Below, one piece after another: positions 1 to 5,651 of a DNA stretch of 23,905 nt (position 1 is its first letter; every line of letters begins with the position of its first letter). The notes below the pieces were generated by a model that saw nothing but the letters and a program-made list of their open reading frames with translations, ran no database searches and was not told where the DNA came from. Source of the DNA: Clostridiaceae bacterium UBA6110 (lineage in GTDB: Bacteria > Bacillota > Clostridia > Clostridiales > Clostridiaceae); the NCBI GenBank assembly GCA_002428415.1, contig DIWI01000070.1, positions 32,294 through 56,198 on the forward strand. Direction: 5' to 3'. A program made the translations under genes and the position numbers.

Positions 1-509
1 ATATCCCCTTTGTTTATATTGTTTATGGCCATATAAAGACAGATGTTGTCGGAGAATGAGTCTGTTATGTTTTCAAGAATCGTGTCGTATGTTATTCCCC
101 GTATGTAATTATGGTTTACCCTTCCCCCATCCAGGCTCACCATTAAAAGGTCTGCTTCAGGCACATCCAGCCTGAAGGTCCCGTTGGTGACTATGTTGAC
201 AAGAAGGAACCCCATCCTCTTCGCTTCTATGACAAGGTCCCTTAGTGTGATTCCATGGTCCTGCCACAGGAATGGTTCACCGCCGTATAGGAAGAGTATA
301 CGGATTCCATCAGAGTGCATTTTTTCCATGTCAGACTTTATCTGGGAATAAGGATAAATTACTGAAGTAATGTTTCCGACAGCGCAATGCCTGCAGGAGA
401 GATTGCACCTGTCAGGAAGGATGATTGACCCCATGAGAGGGTCCTGCCTCCTTAAAATAACTGTTTTTATGCCGAGGTAAGCCAGTTCAAGGAATGGTCT
501 TGGTTTCAT
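1..509 (-). CDS. Radical SAM domain protein, 3' end cut by window edge
   Basis: The N-terminal 169 residues of a radical SAM enzyme are visible; the rest runs off the left edge. The cluster-binding CxxxCxxC motif is C35-N-L-S-C39-R-H-C42, followed by GGEP at residues 76-79 (SAM amino-group binding), a TNGT strand at 108-111 and VSLDG at 124-128. All are hallmarks of the SPASM/Twitch-like and AdoMet-activating branches of the superfamily. The start at 509 is preceded by AAGGAGGT at 515-522 with a 5-base spacer; a closer ATG at 514 sits directly on the ribosome site and is rejected. It begins 17 bases after the SHOCT gene stop, so the two are co-transcribed. Substrate is unknown. Such enzymes mature peptides, modify proteins or make cofactors; the missing C-terminus would show whether a SPASM cluster is present. 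Confident of the superfamily, not of the function. Confidence 0.9.
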   Translation of the reverse strand, partial: MKPRPFLELAYLGIKTVILRRQDPLMGSIILPDRCNLSCRHCAVGNITSVIYPYSQIKSDMEKMHSDGIRILFLYGGEPFLWQDHGITLRDLVIEAKRMGFLLVNIVTNGTFRLDVPEADLLMVSLDGGRVNHNYIRGITYDTILENITDSFSDNICLYMAINNINKGD

Positions 510-526
510 GTCATACCTCCTTGATG

Positions 527-802
527 TCACTTGCCGGAAGTTTCTTCAAGGTCAGCCTTTTTCCTCTTGAACTCCTCAGCATCGATTTCGCCCTTCGCAT
601 ACCTCTCACGAAGTATGGACATGGCATTATCTTTTCGGTTTTTTGGATAATCCATCCTTACAATATATTTCTTGAACATTTTTACTGCAATGACTATTAC
701 GACCGCCCAGAAAAGAAGATACATTGCCATGGAGGCCAGGCCAAGCCACCAGGACTCCCCTTCCTGAAACAATTGGCTGCTGGGACCGTAGAAAGGATGC
801 AT
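527..802 (-). CDS. Small membrane protein with C-terminal SHOCT domain
   Basis: This is a 91-residue protein with one membrane helix at about residues 19-43 and a basic stretch (KMFKKYIVR) just after it, which suggests a cytoplasmic C-terminus. Residues about 59-86 match the SHOCT (short C-terminal) pattern: a helix ending ILRERYAKGEIDAEEF, then a second charged helix. SHOCT domains are thought to act in oligomerisation or protein contact, often at the end of membrane proteins. The start has GAGGAGGG at 809-816 with good spacing. It lies immediately upstream of the radical SAM gene. An intrinsic terminator sits only about 30 bases before its start, so expression probably depends on read-through or on a promoter inside the leader. 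Function unknown; a membrane anchor or assembly partner for the radical SAM enzyme is an inference from position only. Confidence 0.82.
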   Translation of the reverse strand: MHPFYGPSSQLFQEGESWWLGLASMAMYLLFWAVVIVIAVKMFKKYIVRMDYPKNRKDNAMSILRERYAKGEIDAEEFKRKKADLEETSGK

Positions 803-832
803 ATAAATCCCTCCTCATAATTTGGATAATAC

Positions 833-854
833 AAAAGCCGGCCCAAGGGCCGGC
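833..854 (-). terminator. Intrinsic terminator ahead of the SHOCT gene
   Basis: On the minus strand GCCGGCCC-TT-GGGCCGGC forms a perfect GC-rich stem (837-854) followed by TTTTGT. It could end the AhpD-like transcript arriving from the right. It also lies about 30 bases before the SHOCT start codon, too close for a full promoter to fit between them, so it may act as an attenuator. Confidence 0.7.
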
Positions 855-953
855 ATGCGAGCATATGATTATTCAGCAACATTAAATGCGGGGTCGCATT
901 CACGAATCCCTTTTTGTGGGATATCCTATAAGTCAAGTATAGGACTTTTGCAA
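855..953 (-). promoter_or_regulatory. Hairpin-rich leader or promoter region of the SHOCT operon
   Basis: Three short inverted repeats lie in a row upstream of the terminator: TCCTATA/TATAGGA (924-930 with 938-944), ATCCC/GGGAT (906-910 with 918-922) and AATGCG/CGCATT (885-890 with 895-900). The arm at 894-899 can also pair with 855-860 next to the terminator, giving two exclusive folds. A possible promoter on the minus strand is TTGCAA (948-953), 17 bases, TATAGG (925-930); its -10 lies inside the first inverted repeat, which could then be an operator. I do not recognise any known riboswitch class. The promoter match is modest (4 of 6 at each box). Confidence 0.4.
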
Positions 954-999
954 TCCGCCTGCAACTGCCCCGATTTTGTGAGCTACATTACTGAGTCAT

Positions 1000-1605
1000 T
1001 TATTGAGGCGATCTGAAGTTCAGTAAAGGTACCTTTCTAAGGTCTGCCAGCACCGCATGTATAAGAGCTGCAGGCAAGTAGGCAATTATTGACAGGATGA
1101 TCGAGACCTCATAGATAAGACCCGTTTTTGAAACCGGGCTCCCTTTGAGGCGACGGGCCATGGCACTTAGTGCTATTCCATGGATATTAGCTGCAGTCAT
1201 GATACGTGCAGCGCCTAAAATTCCTTTTGAGGCAGCATCACCATACTGGTCAATGAGTCGATGCCATGATTCTTCAGTGGGATTGCCACGCCTGTCTGCA
1301 TAATGCTGGGCAAAGAAAACCGCAATGGCTTCATCTTCAGGAACACTGTCGGCATTACCTGAGAGCAGGTCACTTATTTCTTTGGCGCTCATTCCTTTTT
1401 CCAATGCCATCTTCGTATGGGCATAGGAGCAGACTTCACAGCCATTGACCTCAGTTACTGCAAGCATTATTCGCTCAATCGCACTTTGTGACAGAAGCTC
1501 TTTCCGACGCGCCCAGGCAAGATGCCTGACACTTCTTGCAGCTTCATAGAGTGACTTGTAGAACTCACTGTGGCTGTATATTTTTTTGTAGAATTCCTGT
1601 GACAT
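1000..1605 (-). CDS. AhpD-like / carboxymuconolactone decarboxylase family protein
   Basis: This 201-residue protein carries the AhpD redox motif E52-xxx-C56-xx-C59-xxx-H63 (EVNGCEVCSYAH), which in AhpD forms the catalytic proton relay and thiol pair for peroxide reduction. An alanine-rich helix at about 120-150 fits the all-helical fold. Residues about 162-188 are strongly hydrophobic (IYEVSIILSIIAYLPAALIHAVL), unusual for a soluble AhpD, and may contact the membrane or a partner. I chose ATG 1605 because AAGGAG lies at 1616-1621; an in-frame start 12 codons upstream has no such support. It follows the cupin gene by about 100 bases and may belong to the same PadR-linked transcript. Thiol peroxidase or disulfide reductase activity is likely for the family; the real substrate is unknown. 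Confidence 0.85.
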   Translation of the reverse strand: MSQEFYKKIYSHSEFYKSLYEAARSVRHLAWARRKELLSQSAIERIMLAVTEVNGCEVCSYAHTKMALEKGMSAKEISDLLSGNADSVPEDEAIAVFFAQHYADRRGNPTEESWHRLIDQYGDAASKGILGAARIMTAANIHGIALSAMARRLKGSPVSKTGLIYEVSIILSIIAYLPAALIHAVLADLRKVPLLNFRSPQ

Positions 1606-1708
1606 GTTATCGGACTCCTTCCAGCAGGTAAATAGAAGCAAAGAGCTTAATCATCAGTGTGCGGCTTCTTATACCGGATATTGTATCATGAAGCCTGCAA
1701 CCGGTAAC

Positions 1709-2065
1709 CTATTTTCCCTTATCAGACTGAGTCCTTATCTGGACTCCCATAAGCCTTGCCCCATCTTTGGATTCCATTGAAAGTGTTGCAGGCTCAGTAA
1801 TGAAGACCTGATTTTCCTTCAAGGCTGAGGTTTCATCATTTTTTCTAAGCAATACCTCACCTTTTACCACATAAAACATGACATAGGTTTCCATATGGCA
1901 CTCAGGGATACTCCCACCGGCATCGAGTACTATAACACGTGTCTTGAACAGGTCATTCTGAAAGAATACATTGACTTGTCTGTTTTCATAACCCTCTGCT
2001 TCAAGGCTCATCAGGTCAAATATCTTCATTTGGTTCACCAGCCTCATATCTGAATTTTTTTCCAT
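1709..2065 (-). CDS. Small cupin-domain protein
   Basis: This is a single-domain protein of about 118 residues with a cupin-like beta-barrel pattern: an alternating hydrophobic core, GGSIPECHMETYVMFYVVKGEV in the first motif region, and a second motif region near NQVFITEPATLSMES. The first motif keeps two possible metal ligands (H and E) but is not canonical, so metal binding is uncertain. Its 5' end overlaps the polyferredoxin gene. ATG 2065 (AAGGA 11 bases upstream) gives a 50-base overlap; an internal ATG at 2029, giving MKIFDL, gives a 14-base overlap and is also plausible. The overlap implies translational coupling with the membrane iron-sulfur protein. Function unknown; sensor or small-molecule binding roles are common for such cupins. 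Confidence 0.82.
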   Translation of the reverse strand: MEKNSDMRLVNQMKIFDLMSLEAEGYENRQVNVFFQNDLFKTRVIVLDAGGSIPECHMETYVMFYVVKGEVLLRKNDETSALKENQVFITEPATLSMESKDGARLMGVQIRTQSDKGK

Positions 2066-2687
2066 AGTCTATCGCATCCTTCGGACATACGAGTTCGCAA
2101 TTGAAGCACTGATGACAAAGCTTTGAGTTGATCTCAGCTTTACTGTTCTGAGGCAATACAATTATTGCCTGTGACGGGCATGCTTTCTCACATAGCTTGC
2201 AGCCAATGCATTTGTCTTGGTCAACTCTTCTTGAAAAGAAGGCAAACTTCCCTGCAAAGCCCTGCAAAATCCCAAAAGGACAAATCTTATTGTGAAAGAC
2301 CTCTGGCTTGTATCTTAATGTTACCAGTACTGAAAGCACAAGAAGGTATAAAAGGACAGGTATGTTTACTCCGGTAAGTTTTTTAACTGCTGCCATTGAA
2401 GCTACACTGGCAAAAAGCACGACCCATCCCAGCCAGCCGCTCTCAAGCGCTTTGGGAGTGCCTTTGAGCTTTATGCCGAGCTTCTTGTCGACCCACTCGG
2501 TTACAATCATGAGTGTATTCATAGGACAGATCCATCCGCAGAATATCCTGCCAAAGAACAATGCTGCAACAAGACTGACGCCGAAGATACCTAACCACAG
2601 CACTGGCGTACCCTTCGACATGATGACTAAGAATAATATCAGGAAACCAATCCTGATCAAATTGATCTGAAGATTTTTTGAATTCAT
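2016..2687 (-). CDS. Membrane 4Fe-4S polyferredoxin, NapH/NosR-like
   Basis: This 223-residue protein has membrane helices at about 10-45 and 85-125, and the CGWICP motif at C50-C54 with a matching CPFG at C136, the paired cysteines typical of NapH, NosR C-terminal and CcoG-like proteins. After that come two classical [4Fe-4S] ferredoxin motifs: C160-xx-C163-xx-C166-xxx-C170-P and C191-xx-C194-xx-C197-xxx-C201-P. Family members pass electrons between the quinone or membrane pool and soluble redox proteins. ATG 2687 overlaps the PadR stop by four bases (ATGA) and has AGGAGA at 2695-2700, so translation is coupled to the regulator. No nitrate or nitrous-oxide reductase gene is in the window, so the electron acceptor is unknown. 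The cupin gene overlaps its 3' end. Confidence 0.9.
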   Translation of the reverse strand: MNSKNLQINLIRIGFLILFLVIMSKGTPVLWLGIFGVSLVAALFFGRIFCGWICPMNTLMIVTEWVDKKLGIKLKGTPKALESGWLGWVVLFASVASMAAVKKLTGVNIPVLLYLLVLSVLVTLRYKPEVFHNKICPFGILQGFAGKFAFFSRRVDQDKCIGCKLCEKACPSQAIIVLPQNSKAEINSKLCHQCFNCELVCPKDAIDYGKKFRYEAGEPNEDI

Positions 2688-3073
2688 TCTGCATTCTCCT
2701 TTTTTTCAATTCCAAGCTCATCATATCTTCCGATAAGCCTTTCTATGCGCGCTTTCCTCATTCTCATGATTCTGATCCTCTGATCAAGTTCTGCTTTTCC
2801 ATTCTCAGATATCCTGTAGACCCTCCTCTTTGGACCCTGTCCGCCTTCTTCCCAGAATGATTCTACCAGCTTCTCCTTCTCCATGTTCCTTAAAGTCCTG
2901 TAGAGTGTACCAACGTTCAGTTCCTCTTCAGAGAAACCGAAGAATGAAAGCTCCTCGACAAGTCCATAACCATAACCGACATCATCATAAAGAAGCAACA
3001 AAAGGCATACCTCCAGGAACCTTTCCATTTTATGGCTTTTGCTGTTGAAAATTGTACTTTGTTCATCACTCAT
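2684..3073 (-). CDS. PadR-family transcriptional regulator
   Basis: This 129-residue winged-helix protein has the PadR pattern: an opening helix MERFLEVCLLLLLYD, GYGLVEELSFFGFSEEELNVGTLYRTLRNME in the HTH, and a wing ending GPKRRVYRISENGKAEL, then a charged C-terminal helix for dimerisation. PadR regulators are usually autorepressors released by a small ligand. GGAGGT at 3079-3084 fixes the start at 3073. It is first in an operon with the polyferredoxin and cupin genes. An inverted repeat between its promoter and start codon is a likely self-binding site. What ligand it senses is not visible from the sequence. Confidence 0.93.
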   Translation of the reverse strand: MSDEQSTIFNSKSHKMERFLEVCLLLLLYDDVGYGYGLVEELSFFGFSEEELNVGTLYRTLRNMEKEKLVESFWEEGGQGPKRRVYRISENGKAELDQRIRIMRMRKARIERLIGRYDELGIEKKENAE

Positions 3074-3093
3074 CGGCTACCTCCATAAATCTT

Positions 3094-3116
3094 ACTATAT
3101 GCATAATGAATATAGT
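3094..3116 (-). promoter_or_regulatory. Inverted repeat, probable PadR operator
   Basis: ACTATAT (3110-3116 read on the minus strand) and ATATAGT (3094-3100) form a 7-base inverted repeat with a 9-base spacer just downstream of the padR -10 box, in the 5' untranslated region. Next to it is ATGTGCAACAT. The position suits autorepression; assignment to this PadR is inference. Confidence 0.5.
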
Positions 3117-3128
3117 CATGTTGCACAT

Positions 3129-3157
3129 AGTATAAAAGCAATTAAGGTCAAAGTCAA
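3129..3157 (-). promoter_or_regulatory. SigA-type promoter of the padR operon
   Basis: Minus strand TTGACT (3152-3157), 17-base spacer, TATACT (3129-3134): five of six matches at both boxes with ideal spacing. The predicted transcript start is near 3121, giving a leader of about 48 bases before the padR start. Confidence 0.85.
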
Positions 3158-3158
3158 T

Positions 3159-3195
3159 AAAAAATACCGGCATCAGGGAATGATCCCTATTGCCG
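3159..3195 (-). terminator. Terminator upstream of the padR promoter
   Basis: On the minus strand CGGCA-AT-AGGGA-TCAT-TCCCT-GA-TGCCG (3168-3195) makes a stem with one small internal loop, followed by GTA and six T residues (3159-3164). It would end the transcript of the hypothetical gene at 3278-3744. It abuts the padR -35 box. Confidence 0.75.
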
Positions 3196-3277
3196 ATATC
3201 CATATCAAGGATCCTTTTCACCTGACACTCACCTTCCTCTGAACTTTTGAAGCTGGCAAAACTCAGCAGGTTCCTGA

Positions 3278-3673
3278 TTACTGTATCGGAAGAAATGATA
3301 CCTTCCATATGTTTTCTGACGTCTTCCTCAGCTTGAAGATATGCAGGTCGCTTCCAGTGCCATAGACTATTACAGCCTCATCCCCGTTTATCTTAACCTC
3401 ACCGCTTGAGTATGGCACGAACACGTTATAGATGACATCCCGGGACATCCTGCCCTCTTTCCTGGTGATCTCAAGGTGCTCCTGAAGGCTCCATCCGTCA
3501 ATCCCTGATTCAGTATCGTAAAGGGTATACTGTGTTTCAGGGTCGAAATCTATGAGGGTCTGGATATAAAGCCTGGCTACGCTTTGGGGTTCAAGACCTT
3601 TAAGTACCTTCGGGTCCTTTGACGACCTCAGGTCTGAGTAGGCTTTCGCTTCGGTATCTGACAGCTTGAACAC
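3278..3673 (-). CDS. Hypothetical protein, probably a frame-disrupted remnant
   Basis: The open frame encodes 131 residues starting at GTG 3673 and is open for a further 12 codons upstream, to a TGA at 3710-3712. I do not recognise a named family. Its pattern (ARLYIQTLIDFDPETQYTLY, then WSLQEHLE, then paired beta-strands ending WKVSFLP) resembles secreted NTF2-like small domains that normally follow a lipoprotein signal. No signal peptide is present. A GGAG six bases before GTG 3673 could allow translation there. However, a strong promoter, GGAGGT and ATG at 3744 lie just upstream in a different frame and reach a TAG after 11 codons. This arrangement suggests an indel or small deletion that removed or shifted the original N-terminus. 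It may be a pseudogene or a shortened cytoplasmic product. Confidence 0.6.
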   Translation of the reverse strand: MFKLSDTEAKAYSDLRSSKDPKVLKGLEPQSVARLYIQTLIDFDPETQYTLYDTESGIDGWSLQEHLEITRKEGRMSRDVIYNVFVPYSSGEVKINGDEAVIVYGTGSDLHIFKLRKTSENIWKVSFLPIQ

Positions 3674-3708
3674 TGCCTGCTCCGAGGCAGTCTCTTCAAT
3701 TTCAGGTG

Positions 3709-3756
3709 CTATTGTTTCTCAGGAAGCATATGCCGCTTTCTCATATGGGCACCTCC
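3709..3756 (-). other. Strong ribosome site and 11-codon frame, likely original start of the gene at 3278
   Basis: GGAGGT (3751-3756), six bases, then ATG at 3744 gives a near-perfect initiation site. The frame reads MRKRHMLPEKQ and stops at TAG (3709-3711). The long frame that ends at 3278 is one frame away and is itself closed by TGA here. CATATG occurs twice, flanking AGAAAGCGG, and could have mediated a deletion. A leader peptide is the alternative reading. Confidence 0.5.
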
Positions 3757-3779
3757 GGTATTTTGCAGTTGTTGATATG

Positions 3780-3788
3780 ATTATATCA
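3780..3788 (-). promoter_or_regulatory. Extended -10 promoter for the disrupted gene
   Basis: Minus strand TGATATAAT: a perfect TATAAT with the TG extension. No convincing -35 box lies at 17 bases, which is usual for extended -10 promoters. The transcript start would be near 3773, about 29 bases before ATG 3744. Confidence 0.65.
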
Positions 3789-3853
3789 CAAATATGTATA
3801 CTCCAATACGTTACTTACAAAGTGATTGAAGTTGAGGTGAAGCTGATATTGAC

Positions 3854-3885
3854 AAAAAAGAATGGCCGTCTATACAGACGGCCAT
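3854..3885 (-). terminator. Terminator after the DUF975 gene
   Basis: Minus strand ATGGCCGTCT-GTAT-AGACGGCCAT is a perfect 10-base stem (3862-3885) followed by TCTTTTTTG. It begins about 18 bases after the DUF975 stop codon and is one of the clearest terminators in the window. Confidence 0.92.
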
Positions 3886-3903
3886 GTGAAACTCTTCAAT
3901 TTT

Positions 3904-4665
3904 CTAATATTGGGATCCAGTCTGAGGTGCTGAAACCACCTCGTATATTTCAGTGAAGGTTGCAGTGGCATATGCCTTGACCCATGGATCAAGGAACCCG
4001 AGGGCAAAAGCACTTACCATGTACCAGCCGATAAAAGACAAGTCAGTCACGAACATTGCACTCTTGCTTCCAAATGTCATCCTGGAGGATAGCTCCTGTG
4101 CCTCATTCTGCTTCATGGCCGGATTCTCCGCAAGTATCCATGGCACATAGTAGTATTCATAGGACTTTATGATTCCGGGTATGATGAAAAGCAGAGTCCA
4201 GAGGAATATCTTCAGGTTTGTTATGAATATTGCCGACACTATGTTCATATAGCTTCCATCGCTGAAGACAGAGAACAATACTCCAAGGTCAGCCCTGTCC
4301 TTGTTTCTCGCAACAGTAAGGAAGTATCTGGAAAGTCCTACAACAATGGGTCCGCCGACGAAAATTGAAATCAGAAGCCCCGCCAGACCTGCCAGCGATC
4401 CCAGCCAAAGGTACGGAAGGCTTAAGAGCCAGTTGAAATCCTTGTCCACCACACCGGGCATACCTTCACCAACATTGAAATCCCATTTGAAGTTGCCTAT
4501 TTCAATGGATCTGTTGATCGAGTCGCTGCTATAGGTGGATGCGACGTCAATGAAGTTTTTACCGGCGAGTACCATGTATATGAGGGCAGCGATTCCAGCC
4601 ATTAGGAATATCCCCTTAAGCGATGCCTTCGCCCTCATCTTCATTTCTTTTCTGTCCCAGGTCAT
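3904..4665 (-). CDS. DUF975 family multi-pass membrane protein
   Basis: This 253-residue protein has membrane segments near residues 17-35, 82-125, 140-172 and 205-230. The DUF975 signature is clear: FIIPGIIKSYEYYYVPWILAENP, followed by EAQELSSRMTFGSKSAMFVTDLSFIGW. The role of the family is unknown; members are common in Firmicutes. ATG 4665 shares four bases (ATGA) with the stop of the phosphate butyryltransferase-like gene, so the two are translationally coupled. Its ribosome site is an unusual GGGGGT about nine bases upstream, inside the preceding gene. A strong terminator follows. Why a DUF975 protein should be coupled to an acyl phosphotransferase is not evident. Confidence 0.88.
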   Translation of the reverse strand: MTWDRKEMKMRAKASLKGIFLMAGIAALIYMVLAGKNFIDVASTYSSDSINRSIEIGNFKWDFNVGEGMPGVVDKDFNWLLSLPYLWLGSLAGLAGLLISIFVGGPIVVGLSRYFLTVARNKDRADLGVLFSVFSDGSYMNIVSAIFITNLKIFLWTLLFIIPGIIKSYEYYYVPWILAENPAMKQNEAQELSSRMTFGSKSAMFVTDLSFIGWYMVSAFALGFLDPWVKAYATATFTEIYEVVSAPQTGSQY

Positions 4666-5570
4666 TCTAAAATTACCCCCTTTTTTGCCACAAGAACTGC
4701 GAGTGCGATGGAATTGAGCTTGACTCTGCTTGAGTCAGCCCTTGAAACAAGGACTATCGGCACCCTGGCTCCGAGGACAAGTCCTGCGCTGTCCCCTCCT
4801 GCCATGTAGGTCATTGACTTGGCAAGGATATTCCCTGCCTCCATGTCCGGAACCAGCAGCATGTCTGCGTCTCCAGCCACAGGGCTCTCATACCCCTTGA
4901 TTTTTGCAGCCTCACTGGATACCGCAAGGTCGAAGGAGATCGGTCCCTCTATGATGATGTCCTCGAAGCCCGGTTTACCTGACATTTCCTTAAGGGCTGA
5001 CCCATCAAGCGTACTCTGAAGCTTTGGGTTCACCTTTTCCACTGCTGAGAGGCAGGCCACCTTGAATGGGATTATACCCAAAGAATCTGCAAGGACCTTT
5101 GCATTTCTTATCATCACGCCTTTTTCAGATAGCCCGGGGAACATGACTACTCCTCCGTCAGAGACCATGAGAAGCTTGCTCCTGTCCTTGAACTCGAAGG
5201 TCATTACATGAGACAGAAGTCCTCCATCCTCGACTAGTCCCTCATTAAGGACCGCCTTCAGGATCACTTTGGTATCAACGAAGCCCTTCATAAGTATCGA
5301 GGCACGGCCTTCGCTGACAGCTCTGCAGGAGGCCGTACAGGCTTCCTCGTCAGAGGAGCAGCTGACAATAGTGAAGCTTTCGGCATCAGCTCCGAGCTCA
5401 GATAGGATGGTCCTGATTTTCATCTCGTCGCCATATAGTATCGGCTCTACTAATCTTTCTGAAGTTGCACTCAGGATAGCTTCAAGCACTTCCCTGTCGC
5501 CTGCACAGGCGACTGCAGTCCGTACGCTCTGACCTATAGCCAACGTGATGATTTCAGTCAAGGTTCTCAT
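4662..5570 (-). CDS. Phosphate butyryltransferase / phosphate acetyltransferase family enzyme
   Basis: This 302-residue protein matches the PTA/PTB family over its full length (these enzymes are usually about 300 residues). Visible features are an N-terminal Rossmann-like half, SILMKGFVDTKVILKAVLN at about 91-109, SHVMTFEF, SDGGVVMFP at about 137-145, EGPISFDLAV, and the C-terminal DMEAGNILAKSM...GLVLGARVPIVLVSRAD block that forms the CoA/phosphate site. Enzymes of this type convert butyryl-CoA or a similar acyl-CoA plus phosphate to acyl phosphate. No butyrate kinase gene is nearby; in clostridia ptb is usually next to buk, so substrate and direction are uncertain. GGAGG at 5579-5583 sets ATG 5570. 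A TATAAT at 5607-5612 may be its own -10 box. Downstream it overlaps the DUF975 gene. Confidence 0.88.
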   Translation of the reverse strand: MRTLTEIITLAIGQSVRTAVACAGDREVLEAILSATSERLVEPILYGDEMKIRTILSELGADAESFTIVSCSSDEEACTASCRAVSEGRASILMKGFVDTKVILKAVLNEGLVEDGGLLSHVMTFEFKDRSKLLMVSDGGVVMFPGLSEKGVMIRNAKVLADSLGIIPFKVACLSAVEKVNPKLQSTLDGSALKEMSGKPGFEDIIIEGPISFDLAVSSEAAKIKGYESPVAGDADMLLVPDMEAGNILAKSMTYMAGGDSAGLVLGARVPIVLVSRADSSRVKLNSIALAVLVAKKGVILE

Positions 5571-5606
5571 TGTATCGCCTCCGTAAGTTCACTTGTTCAC
5601 ATGCAT

Positions 5607-5612
5607 ATTATA
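5607..5612 (-). promoter_or_regulatory. Possible -10 box upstream of the ptb-like gene
   Basis: A perfect TATAAT on the minus strand lies about 37 bases before the start codon in the 81-base gap after the FMN dehydrogenase gene. No good -35 is found at 16-18 bases, so this is only a candidate. No terminator is visible in the gap, so read-through from the upstream operon is also likely. Confidence 0.35.
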
Positions 5613-5651
5613 ATTTTTCTGTGTTAAAAGCAGATTAAAGCCATATATACT

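Noticed and set aside
494..820. 108-residue plus-strand open frame
   Set aside because: It is antisense to the SHOCT gene, which has a convincing domain, a ribosome site and an operon context.
697..936. 79-residue minus-strand open frame over the SHOCT leader
   Set aside because: It crosses the GC-rich terminator and overlaps the SHOCT gene in another frame; no family resemblance and no ribosome site.
3066..3308. 80-residue minus-strand open frame between the hypothetical gene and padR
   Set aside because: It contains a terminator hairpin with its T-run and the padR promoter and has no ribosome site, so it is intergenic.
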